64,000 bases of DNA from NCBI RefSeq assembly GCF_036898095.1, contig NC_090725.1, forward strand, positions 322,487,083 to 322,551,082, written 5' to 3'. How positions within the stretch are numbered: the first letter of the stretch is position 1; each line of letters opens with the position of its first letter. The notes below the pieces were generated by a model that saw only the letters and a program-made list of their open reading frames with translations, was not told the DNA's origin and ran no database searches. Of the stretch, positions 41,614-52,800 are shown piece after piece. Made by a program: the position numbers and the translations under genes. This stretch comes from Palaemon carinicauda. Its lineage: Eukaryota > Arthropoda > Malacostraca > Decapoda > Palaemonidae.

Positions 41614-42727
41614 AGCCCTGCTATCCATCCAGAAGATGCTGAAGAAGGAACGCTGCCCAGTCAGGCTGTGGATGAGTCTGGTAGGGACACTGTCATCCGT
41701 GGATCAATTTGTGTCACTAGGAAGACTACACCTCCGTCCTCTTCTATTCCATCTAGCTTTTCACTGGAAAAAGGACAAGACGCTAGAAGCGGTCTTGATC
41801 CCGGTTTCCGGAAAGATAAAGTCTTGTCTGACTTGGTGAAAGGACTATATCAACCTTAGAGAGGGTCTTCCCCTGACTGTTCAGACTCCCAACCACGTTC
41901 TCTTCTCGGACGCATCGGACGTATGCTGGGGTGCGACATTAGACGGTAGGGAATGCTCGGGATTATGGAACTCGAGTCAAAGGATAATGCATTTCAACTG
42001 CAAGGAGCTACTGGCAGTACGTCTGACCTGGAAAAGCTTCAGGTCTCTCCTTCAAGGCAAAGTGGTGGAGGTGAACTCGGACAACACCACGGCTTTGGCG
42101 TACATCTCCAAGCAAGGAGGGACCTACTCGCTGACATTGTTCGAGATCGCAAGGGACCTCCTCACCTGGTCAAAAGGTCTAGACATTTCACTAGTAACGA
42201 GGTTCATCCAAGGCAACTTGAATGTCATGGCAGATTGTCTCAGTCGGAAGGGACAAATAATTCCAACAGAATGGACCCTCCACAAGGATGTATGCAAGAG
42301 ACTTTGGGCCACCTGGGTCCAGCCAACCATAGGTCTCTTCGCAACCTCGATGACCAGGAGGCTCCCAATATTTTGCTCACCAATCCCGGGCCCAGCAGCA
42401 GTTCATATAGATGCCTTTCTACTAGATTGGTCACATCTAGATCTATATGCATTCCCTCCGTTCAAGATTGTCAACAAGGTACTGCAGAAGTTCGCCTCTC
42501 ACGAAGGGACAAGGTTGACGCTAGTTGATTCCCTCTGGCCCGCGAGAGAATGGCTCACAGAGGTACTTCGATGGCTAGTAGACATTCCCAGAACACTTCC
42601 CCTAAGGGTGGACCTTCTGCGTCAGCCACGCGTAAAGAAGGTACACCAAGGCCTCCACGCTCTTCGTCTGACTGCCTTCAGACTATCGAAAGACTCTCGA
42701 GAGCTAGAGGCTTTTCGAAGAAGGTAG
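41614..42727 (+). pseudogene. RT thumb/RNase H remnant, element 5
   Basis: Same junction and same Trp-to-TGA codon at about 41838. The downstream frame has SDASDVCWGA, CKELLAV, NSDNTT, VMADCLSR and QPTIGLFATSMTRRLP; here the Asp of the DLFATS block has become Gly. It ends at TAG after EAFRRR. Confidence 0.87.
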
Positions 42728-43729
42728 CCAGAGCGATTGCTAGAGCAAGGAGAACATCCACCCTTAGAGTCTACCAATCGAAGTGGGAAATCTTCCAAAA
42801 CTGGTGCAAGTCAGTATCCGTATCCTCGACCAGTACCTCTGTAACTCAAATAGCTGACTTCCTCTTATATCTGAGGAAAGAACGATCTCTTTCAGCTCCC
42901 ACTATCAAGGGTTACAGAAGCATGTTGGCATCAGTCTTCCATCACAGAGGCTTAGATCTTTCCAACAATAAAGATCTACAGGACCTCCTTAAGTCTTTTG
43001 AGACCACGAAGGAGCGTCGTTTGGTTACACCTGGTTGGAATTTAGACGTGGTACTAAGATTCCTTATGTCAGACAGGTTCGAACCGCTACAATCAGCCTC
43101 CCTGAAAGATCTCACCTTAAAGACTCTTTTCCTGATATGCTTAGCCACAGCTAAAAGAGTCAGTGAGATTCATGCCTTCAGCAAGAACATCGGATTCTCA
43201 TCCGAAACGGCTACATGTTCTACAACTTGGTTTTCTAGCCAACACGAGCTGCCTTCTCGGCCTTGACCAATATCGTTCGATATTCCAAACTTATCGTATG
43301 GTTGGAAATGAACTAGAAAGAGTCTTATGTCCTGTAAGAGCTCTTAAGTTCTATTTAAAACCTTTACGAGGCCCGTCTGAAGCTTTATGGTGTTCAGTTA
43401 AGAATCCATCTTTGCCTAGGTCAAAGAATGCTTTATCCTATTTTATCAGACTGTTAATACGAGAAGCTCATTCCCATCTGAGTGAGGAAGACCAAGCTTT
43501 GCTGAAGGTAAGGACACACGAAGTTAGAGCTGTCGCAACTTCCGTGGCCTTTAAACAAAATAGATCTCTGCAAAGTATAATCGACGCAACCTATTGGAAA
43601 AGCAAATCAGTGTTCGCGTCTTTTTATCTTAAGAATGTCCAGTCTCTTTACGAGAACTGCTACACTCTGGGACCATTCGTAGCAACGAGTGCAGTAGTGG
43701 GTGAGGGCTCAACCACTACAATTCCCTAA
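42271..43729 (+). pseudogene. Tyrosine recombinase pseudogene, element 5
   Basis: Open around 42550-43266 with RVYQSKWEIFQNWC, IADFLLYLR and ATAKRVSEI, then broken by the base deletion near 43216 and the shared 2-base difference near 43300. The 3' part (43163-43729) has HEVR, YWKSKS and FYLKN. Not functional as one frame. Confidence 0.88.
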
Positions 43730-44128
43730 TTCCATAACCTTTTTAATCTTTCTCTTGAAATGTGTTATTATTGTTTTTGGGTTGTCCGGAAGGCTAAGAA
43801 GCCTTTCGCATCCTACTTGATTTGGCGGGTGGTCAAAGTCATTTCTTGAGAAGCGCCTAGATTAGAGGTTTTGATGAGGTCCTGTTGTATGGGTTGCAAC
43901 CCTTCATACTTCAGCTCCTAGGAGTCGCTCAGCATCCTATGAGGATCGTGAGGCTCAGTAAGGAAGACGTACTTAAAAAAGCAGAGTAATTGTTCAAGTC
44001 GACTTCCTTACCAGGTACTTATTAATTTTATGTTTGTTATTTTGAATAACTGCTAAAATGAAATACGGAATACTTAGCTTTTAATGTTAACATGTATGCT
44101 GGTCTCTACCCACCCCCCTGGGTTTGAA

Positions 44129-44220
44129 TCAGCTACATGATCACCGGGTAAGGTTAATATTGAAAAATGTTATTTTCATTAGTAAAATAAATTTTTGAAT
44201 ATACTTACCCGGTGATCATG
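44129..44220 (+). repeat. ICR of element 5
   Basis: 'cagctacatgatcaccgggtaag' type left half plus 'tgttattttcattagtaaaa...'. Both carry the private variants of this copy's ends. Confidence 0.9.
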
Positions 44221-44264
44221 AATTAAAGGACCCACCCTTCCTCCCCAATAGAGACCCAGTGGAC

Positions 44265-44430
44265 CGAGGAGAAAAATGGTTCTGTGTTGACATGAAGTAT
44301 TTGAGTACCTACTCGACAGATGGCGCTGTTCCGTCCGTAGGTTTTTTCTGTCGGGCAGCAGAGCTGACAGCTACATGATCACCGGGTAAGTATATTCAAA
44401 AATTTATTTTACTAATGAAAATAACATTTT
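44265..44430 (+). repeat. Right ITR of element 5, internally deleted
   Basis: Inverted copy of the left ITR but missing about 39 bases between 'atggcgctgtt' and 'ccgtccgtagg' near 44330, including the AGCGATCGCT palindrome. Confidence 0.9.
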
Positions 44431-45932
44431 TTCATTTAGTAAGAAAGTCTCATTTGATTACTTAACGTTTTTTATTGTGAAGCAAAACTCCTTTTGCTGT
44501 ATTTTTTATTTGCCTGTGTACTTTATGTCAGTTTTGTCTGTAAATATTCATTGTTTGATTTATGATTTGCTGTACTATTCTACAGCTTTGGTCAAACGGA
44601 CTCTTTTAAAGTATTTATTATTATGTTATAAGACATGAATTTAGAAATATATTTAGGAGGATAAGGACCTTATGTTGGCAGATTTGAAGGAATTGCATTA
44701 ATGAAGGGTAATCTGGTTAATCTGTTGAATTAATACAAAGTAGAAGATTGGTTTCTTGAGAAATTATTAGGACAGTAAAACGACAAAGATCTGGACACAG
44801 TTTGGTTGGTTTCTTTATATCAAAGTTAAAACTTTGAGTTAGGTAAAGAAAGTTTTAAGTTGGACAAAAGTAAGAAGCTAAGCTTTTTTACTGTGTTCTC
44901 GGTCAATTAATGCTTGGCCAGCTCTGTTAGAGCTGAGCTTGACTTATTGGGCTGGTGAATCCCCTCTTTTTTAATAATAATAATATATATTAAAGCTAAA
45001 ATATGATCTTGTATATTTAAAGGTAAAATGTTTTAGATCATAGTTAAAGATAGTTTGCAAGTCGAGTTGTGAAACATGTTAAAATATAGTGCTTGTCCAA
45101 AGAAAAGATAATACAGAAAATTAGTCATATTTTCAATGAAAATCTACAGTATTTTTTATATATTTCTTTTATCATTATTAACTTTATTTAGTGATACCAA
45201 TAGTAAAATAACATTAGATTAGATTAATATGTCATTGCTATAATACTTTGAGAACATTTTGATCTCATAAATCCTCCGATCAGATCTTTCAGGTTAAGTA
45301 TATTTGCTCATGTTATATTCTTCTGGAGCTGGTTTCACCCAGTAACTTTCAAAAGTACAGTACATAATTTAACGTTATGGGTATGTTGAATTCCTATTAC
45401 GGTATACTTATTAAGAAATGGATAGATTATTAGACAGGAGAATGAAACGTTAACAATTAACATTTTCTCACTCGGCTTATTTTTTTATGAGAACAGTATG
45501 ATTAAATCTATTGAAGATATTGACTTACACAACACTTGGAGATACAAACACAAATCCCACTGAAAATAACGAAGATAAGATAAAGAAATACCGTAATAAA
45601 ACAATATTATATCATTTAATACAGTAAGTAAAGCAACATTTGTATTAACCAGATATCTATTTCATATGAAACCCGACCATTTCTTGACTTTTGTAGCTGG
45701 AAATTATAGGCATAGAATTCAGGTTAGGCCTACCCTAAGCCAAAATTTTACAAATTGAACTTACAAACAGCTGCTTGGAATCTATTAATTTTGTAAGTTG
45801 AGGACCTTCTGTAAATATCATCAGGCGAGACAGTCTCGTTCTTAGGTTTACCTCTGACATTGTGAGATCCAAGCTTAAGAAATTTTTTATTAATGAAAAT
45901 CATATCAGATTTTAAGTTTTTTCAGGTCATAA
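44431..45932. other. AT-rich DNA with a short LINE-like tail
   Basis: No coding recognised. 44925-44985 (gctctgttagagctgagcttgac...ggctggtgaatcc...) ends in (TAA)n and resembles 8385-8466, so it is a short TAA-tailed retroelement end. Confidence 0.5.
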
Positions 45933-46356
45933 TTAATTAATTGTGTAATGTAATGTATGTAAAACTGTTAATTTGGTGTTACAATTTAGGAATATTAGCA
46001 GACTAGGTCTTTTAACCCTTTTACCCCCAAAGGACGTACCGGTACGTCCTTTCAAAAAAAGGCTATAAAAATTATTTTTTGCATATTTTTGATAATTTTT
46101 TGAGAAACTTCAGGCATTTTCCAAGAGAATGAGACCAACCTGACCTCTCTATGACAAAAATTAAGGCTGTTAGAGCAATTTAAAAAAATATATACTGCAA
46201 AATGTGCTGGGGAAAAAATAACCCCTTGGGGGTTAAGGGTTGGAAATTTCCAAATAGCCTGGGGGTAAAAGGGTTAATTAATTGTGTAATGTAATGTATG
46301 TAAAACTCTTAATTTGGTGTTACAATTTAGGAATATTAGCAGACTAGGTCTTTTAA
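45933..46356. repeat. 83-bp direct repeats bracketing a MITE
   Basis: 45933-46015 and 46274-46356 are identical except for one base (aaactGtta versus aaactCtta). The MITE lies exactly between them and shares the TTAA at each inner edge. Far longer than the 4-bp target duplication expected of this MITE type. Confidence 0.95.
46012..46277 (-). mobile_element. piggyBac-type MITE, copy 1
   Basis: TTAA at both ends with inverted termini TTAACCCTTTTACCCCC and GGGGGTAAAAGGGTTAA. The interior includes GTACCGGTAC and AT-rich sequence with no ORF. Orientation is opposite to copies 2 and 3. TTAA plus CCC termini are characteristic of piggyBac-related elements. Confidence 0.82.
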
Positions 46357-46894
46357 TGCTGGATTTTCCTACAGTTTAGAACATTTTAATTTTAAATTTA
46401 CGTAAGATTTTAACCGAGTCCATGTGGCTAACCGTGCAGTTTAGTACAGCTTCTGGTTGTTTTGTATGCTGGTAATTAATTTATGCATTCCACTGTGATA
46501 TGATTATTGTAAAAGAGAACTTTTAATATGGTCTATAATCTCTATATCATGAAGGAATTCCTTTTTGACATAAGTCTGATCATGTTTGATTGTGGCTGCT
46601 ATTTCTTTGTCAGATGTTAATCATTATCGCTATACAGGTAGTTCAGTTTAGATTAGTGTGTTAGCTGTATGCTTTTTTTTATTGTTCATAATATTAAATA
46701 CAGAACATTAGATTTTTAAATCATATATTGTATAATGTATTACAATGTAGCCCAGCTATTACTCTTAATATTGTAGATATAGGGAAAGGTTATTTGAATA
46801 CAGTATGTCAGTTTTTTTAAGTATTAAAAGGAGGAGAGAGGATGTTTTAACTTCAGGCAACAAATTAAGAGTTCACAGAAAGTAAACTGTTTGT

Positions 46895-47145
46895 GAATTT
46901 TTAGAGAATAGTGTTTTAGAATTCTGTCATTAACTTAAGCAAGACTTAGATTAATTAGTTTGTTTATTTTTTGGAATTTTTTAAAGAGTAGTAATTAGGA
47001 ATCCTGTCATTAACTGTAGTTTGTGATTTTTTAAAGAATAGTGTCATTAACCTTAGTCTGTGATTTTTTAAAGAATAGTATTTTAGAATCCTGTCGATAA
47101 CTTTAGTTTGTGATTTTTTAAAGATTATTATTTTAGAATCTTGTT
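46895..47145 (+). repeat. Degenerate tandem repeat
   Basis: About five imperfect units of the type 'ttagtttgtgattttttaaagaatag' + 'tattttagaatcctgtc', spaced about 45-60 bp. Confidence 0.65.
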
Positions 47146-47284
47146 AATTTACCACAATTGAACATAATTACATTCATGTCAAAATGGGATTTATATTGTA
47201 ATGTTTTATCAGTTCTGTATTTAATTAAGTGAAGTTCTCTTCCAGATGTGTGTAAACTAAAAATGTAAAAGAATAAATAAAATG

Positions 47285-48660
47285 GAAGACCTCCTCCCAA
47301 AATTGGGGCTGGCAGAGAGGACAATTCGTTGGTCGGTGTCGTCGAGTCTTCCCTACGTTCTGCTACCTGGAGCCATGATATGCAATATAAAGGAATCTGG
47401 GAGTGATCCCTGTGACAGGTAGGGAGTTGTGCTGATTCTTCTCTTAACATAGATAATTCCTGTGGCTTTTGGCACCTCTGTGAGTTAGGTTAGCAAGAGG
47501 AGTTCAGTCACTTGACAATTTCCAGTTGGTTAATGTCTACTCAAATATAAATATAAATCAGTTTCATAACTTCATCTGGAGATGGTTACTGCTTAAGGGT
47601 TTGGTGTTATGGAAAACCTTTATTACCAGTTATTAGAGTTTTTTTTAGACTTAGCTCAGCCTTGATTCTCAAAAGGTATTTGAAATGTCATGGAGCCAAA
47701 AACAATCTTGAATAATTAAGGATTGAAAGGTTCTTAGCTTCAGTTCCAACTTGAGTTAAGAGTCTTGTTTTCTTAATTCTGCTATGATGACTAATTATAA
47801 AATTGCCTTGTTTTATTAACTTAAATTGATGTATTAAAATTAACAAGATATTATAAAAGGCTACCTGTAACAAAAGATCTCTGGCACTAAATTTTGAATT
47901 CCTTCAAGAACTTTTTAAGTTTTTGTGGCCAAATAACCTCCCCATCTAATGTAAGACTTGCAAAATTTTGCCGGGAAATTCTTTGTCCAAAATCATTATT
48001 TGAATAACTTGTTTAATAGAGGTACCTCCTTATTACAAGATATATATTCTAACCAGTTTAGGTATTACTATATATATTAACTTTTTAATGCATTGACGAA
48101 ATCTACTGCTCAAAGATTAAATATAAAACCTATAAGGGCAAAAGTATTAGTCTCACTTTGGACTGTTTTGAGAGTAAGGAATACTTGAATATAACTCTTC
48201 TAGTTTAAGGATGTCTAACACTTCTAGAATATGTTCATATCTTGAATATTGCTATCACTGACAATTAAATATTTTCTATGATTTATGACAAATTGGTTAA
48301 TTACAAGGATTGAATATCCTATTTAGCCAGAATAGTTTTTTTTGGGTAAAAGTTGTATCTGCTAAGCCAATGAAGAATTTGAGAATACAGTACTTCCTTA
48401 CGTGGTTATGTATTGATTAACTTTGCATAATTTTGTATCTGTGCATGTACAGAAAATGTGAATTTGAATTCCATTAAATTGCAGAGTTTTTTTTGGTTTA
48501 ATATTAGTAACTTGTCCCACGAATGGCACTGTAAGAGTTTTGGTACATTTCTCTTTTACATAAGGGTTATAAAACTACCCAGAAAGGGGAACCAGTATCA
48601 CCTTGTATATGTCTAATTTTTTCTTGCATGTAATGTTTCTTGTATGTGTAATTGTTTGAA
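47285..48660 (+). repeat. Left arm of a ~1.35-kb inverted repeat pair
   Basis: Matches the reverse complement of 54985-56315. The match is very close in the middle (about 47820-47990, 'attataaaaggctacctgtaa') and looser at the edges. No ORF with known domains. Not recognised as a named element. Confidence 0.8.
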
Positions 48661-49307
48661 GGAAAGTTAACTTTCAAATAGTCACGTTGTTTCAAAAAGA
48701 AATGATGTGGCAGCCTTTGATTTTCTTGAATTTTTAATTCATGTATTGTTATATCCTGCTGATGTGTACTAAAGAGAAAATGGCATTGATAATAGGAAAT
48801 ACATTTTATGCTGATGTGTACTAAAGAGGATATGATAAAGATAGGAAAAAGTATCTTGTGCTACTTGACAACTATTTGGTTGGAATAAAAAATTCCATGG
48901 AAATATCATAGATCACACTACAATCTTTTAATAGATATCATAGCAAAATGAAATTTTCAATTGTCAGAGTTAAAAGGCTGTGTGGTCTTCAAGGACTTTC
49001 CTTTTGAAGGCTAGAACAGGGAATCCCCCAAAAGTAAGTTCTATCTTCATTAAAACTCTTCTGTGGTCGCAAGAAATTTCTTTTGTAAATACTGTACCTG
49101 AAGAGGATTTGGATATTCTTTTTGCATTGAAGGATTTTTTCAGGAGTAAAGGTATCAGTTCCGTTGAATCTTTTAGCTGAAGGAGATATACTGGTTTTGG
49201 ATTTTGTATTCGATAATCATATGAAGTGGCAGTGTCTTATCATTTTGAGATGGTTTGTATGATTTAGTGGCTTCAGATATCTCATTATACAGTGCTGTAT
49301 TGTGCAT
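48661..49307. other. AT-rich DNA, no gene recognised
   Basis: Contains a local direct repeat 'tgctgatgtgtactaaagag' (48759 and 48811). Otherwise featureless. Confidence 0.55.
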
Positions 49308-49835
49308 AAGTTTACTTTGGTACCATTTTATATCTGGAACTTATTGCGTTCAAGTTTACTTTGGTACCATTTTATGTGTGGAACTTAATATGCATAAGTT
49401 TACTTTGGTACCATTTTATGTGTGGAACTTAATATGCATAAGTTTACTTTGGTACCATTTTATATCTGGAACTAATTGCGTTTAAGTTTACTTTGGTACC
49501 ATTTCATGTCTGGAACTTATTGCGTTCAAGTTTACTTTGGTACCATTTTATGTGTGGAACTTAATATGCATAAGTTTACTTTGGTACCATTTCATGTCTG
49601 GAACTTATTGCGTTCAAGTTTACTTTGGTACCATTTTATGTGTGGAACTTAATATGCATAAGTTTACTTTGGTACCATTTTATATCTGGAACTTATCGTG
49701 GATAAGTTTTCTTTGGTACTATTTTATGTCTGGAACTTATTGTGGATAAGTTTTCATTGGTACCCTTTTATATCTGGAACTTATTGTGTTTAAGTTTACT
49801 TTGGTACTATTTCATATGTGGAACTTGTGTCGATG
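49308..49835 (+). repeat. 44-bp minisatellite, 12 units
   Basis: Twelve units begin every 44 bp exactly (49308, 49352, ... 49792), each containing 'ttggtaccattt' or a close variant. Two main unit types alternate irregularly: one ending 'gtgtggaacttaatatgcat' and one ending 'tctggaacttattgcgttc'. There are no indels. Because 44 is not a multiple of 3, plus-strand frames rotate through the unit, yet long stretches stay open, producing spurious repeat proteins. Confidence 0.97.
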
Positions 49836-52800
49836 ATGGTATTGTTCGGTGTTCTTTTGACATTGAGATTTCTCAACAATTTGACTTGAGAAACCCAAGT
49901 ATTTTCTTGAGGTAATAATTTTCTTGGATGCTTTTGTTACCATTTTATGAGGTCAGAAGGTTTTGACAATGGAAGTATGCATTGGAATCCCGTAAGCATG
50001 GCAACGTCCTTTTATGCTAACTACTAGATGGATGATTGATTAAATAAATGTGAGAAGAGAGGACTAAAGAAAAATAGCTAGAATAATACTAAGAAAAAAT
50101 TTATATACAATAGGCTTTGAAATGACTAGAAGAGAACAATCAGCGCTGTAATTCAATAGAATATGAAATAAACACAAAAGCTATTATGATAACATGCAGA
50201 ATTGATCTTGGGACCAATGCATGGGTTAAGGGCTTTACTACTGTTGGCCGTCATCGCCACTTATCATTAGAAACCGTTTTTATTACCTTTGCACCTAGTA
50301 CCGTAAAAGAAAATTAAGAGCAAGGAGTGATAGACTGTACACCCATTCCTTGCAACAATGTTGACCATTTTTAGTTTGATTTATCTTAATTTCTATTCAT
50401 GGGACACCTATAGTTGGAAAATCTAATTATATCCTAAGAGCTAGAAGTGTTGATGTTTATTGTTAGTAAAATGTTGGGATGCCTCTATTTATTCAGCTAG
50501 TTGCCTTAGATGACGTTATATTAACTATTCACATTTTTTAGAGCCTTGGGAAAGTTTATGCTTTACAGCATCGTGTTTAAAAAGGAAAGATTTTAAAAAT
50601 TTTGATGGGAATGTATGAACTGTTAGTCTATAATATTATTAGATTTGGAAGTAGAGGAATGTAGTTAAACCCAGGAAATCATGCAAAATGGTTATAGATA
50701 AAGAGCTAAACCTTTGGGAATTTTGGCAGAAAGTTCAGAAGGCAAAATTATTGAAGAGAATTCATTTTATAACTAAACTTGGAAAGGGGAAATCTTGCTG
50801 AATAAAAATGACAGTAATTAAAATGTCTGCTCGTTCTGTTTGTTATATAGTAATATTTATTGTTGTTAGGCTTACATATGTAGAAGTTAATGGAATAATA
50901 AATAACAAGAATAACATACATTTAGCATAACACCTTGTTACGGCATCAACAATTTAGTTTCTTGTGGTTTAGTTTATTCTCGAAGTGTAAACAATAATTT
51001 GTTGTTCTCAACATAACCATTTTTAATATGTAGTTTTTTTTCTTGCCAATAAGGAAATTAAAGAAGATTAGCATCCAAAAGGCACAGATTCTATTGTTAA
51101 TAGACATTAGGTATACATGTGGCGATGCATTTCAAATTGGGGGAAAATATTAAAAGTTTCATGAATTTGTTAGAAAATTTAAGCGAATCTGTTTATAATA
51201 CTGTAATTAGAAAATATTGAGAGTTTAATGAAATCACTAGAAAATGTTAGGAAATCCCCTTAGCTTCTGTGATAGGTATATTATACGCGATGAAATAATA
51301 ACGCTTTTATTCTTTATCATAGTCCGTTTCTTTCCATATTTTCATCGACATATTGCTAAAGGATTCCAAAGTGTACTCTGTTATATAGAGACTGGCTTCA
51401 TAGACTAAGGTCATACATATTTGCTGGAGCACTATATTAAGTGTATGACTTACTATCCTCTCCTTTATTATAGCAAATAATCTCTGTTGTATTTCTCTGG
51501 AAAATTTTGTTTACATTACCTCCGGAAAGTTCAAGTAGATCTTGAAATCAATGAATGAGATTAGAATAGATTTTTGGGAGGCTGCTTTAGTTACTTCCCT
51601 CAACCCTTTGCACATACCTGGGAAGTTTGTTTCAAGCTGTACTTATCTTTGCATTGTTTCCTTTTTGAGCATTTCAGTCCTCCCAGTGCTTTTTGTCATC
51701 TCGATCATTGTAATTTTAATTATTCATTTTCCTCTATACAGTATAAAGGATATTGATATTTTTTATATGGATGTTTATTTTGATTTCTAAATAAATATGT
51801 TCTGCATTTCTGTCATGCAAGAATTTAGTTTGTTTCTATTCCGGATTTGTTTTTGGTCAAGGTTTCATTGGAGACGAGCTCCCTGGTTCCATTTTCATTG
51901 CACTAATTGGTCTTGTCCTGGTTGCTACAATGGCTCGTCCTTAAAATCAATATCACTCGTTTTAATTCCTTTCTAGCTTTCCTTCTCATTGTCTGAAGAA
52001 ATTTAATCTTGTGGGTTGTGAGAGTCAGCTGACTTACGACCACTCTCTGATTTTATCAGATATGATTAGTTATCTAGTTCTATTGTTTTCTATGAAGAAA
52101 ATTAAAATATACTTCTTAGAATACTATCCTTAATGGGAGACGACTAAGGTGTTTCTCAAGCAAAAGTTTGAGATGAAAGTTTCCTTTTTGGTCTTAAATG
52201 TATTAAATTCAAAAAGGGAAATGCTTGAAGTACTTTATACAGATATTTCTATGGTACAAAGCTTTCTTCTATATTTTTCAGAGGAATTTGTTAGATCCAT
52301 AGATATTAATTTTATCCTGAAGGATAAGCTTATGAATGCTCATTAAACAGGTTGTGGCTTTCCTTTGATGTTGGTTGAGTCGATTTAAAACCCTTCCATC
52401 TCAGTGTTGGTTGTCCTTCTGTACTAGGTTGTCTGTATTTCCATTGTAAGGGCTCTGTTCTTAGCTCTTGGTTAGAGTAAAGTAGCATAACATTGGACAT
52501 TTTCATGAATTACTTGTCTGGGTGTTATTGTTTGTTCCCTGATTAAGTGGTTTTTGCATTCCTTCTTAACTTCGTGAAGCTCATGAATCAAGTGTCTGCT
52601 GATCTGACTCTTAATTAATAAAGGAATAAGGCATTCCTCTTCCCTTTTGTCTACCTTTATTCATCCACTCTTCAATTTAAGAGACAGTTTTTTCATTGCT
52701 TTGGGATTCATTGCCATGCATGGACAGTATTTTGTGTACCTCTCATTAATTGTGGTCTGACCAGTTTTGCTCAGTGTTAACCTGTCATAATTTTAATATT

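Larger units (their letters stand above)
38109..44430 (+). mobile_element. Defective DIRS-like element, family B2 (element 5)
   Basis: Same mosaic as elements 3 and 4. Closest to element 3: both lack the 'cgaacta' stretch near the recombinase middle and both share the 'tgttctacaacttgg' deletion. TTTT flanks both ends. The left ITR starts at 38109 and the ICR is at 44129-44220. The right ITR carries an internal deletion. Confidence 0.92.

Noticed and set aside
49255..49749. Repeat proteins in two frames (76 and 70 codons)
   Set aside because: They are translations of the 44-bp minisatellite; frame openness follows from the repeat.
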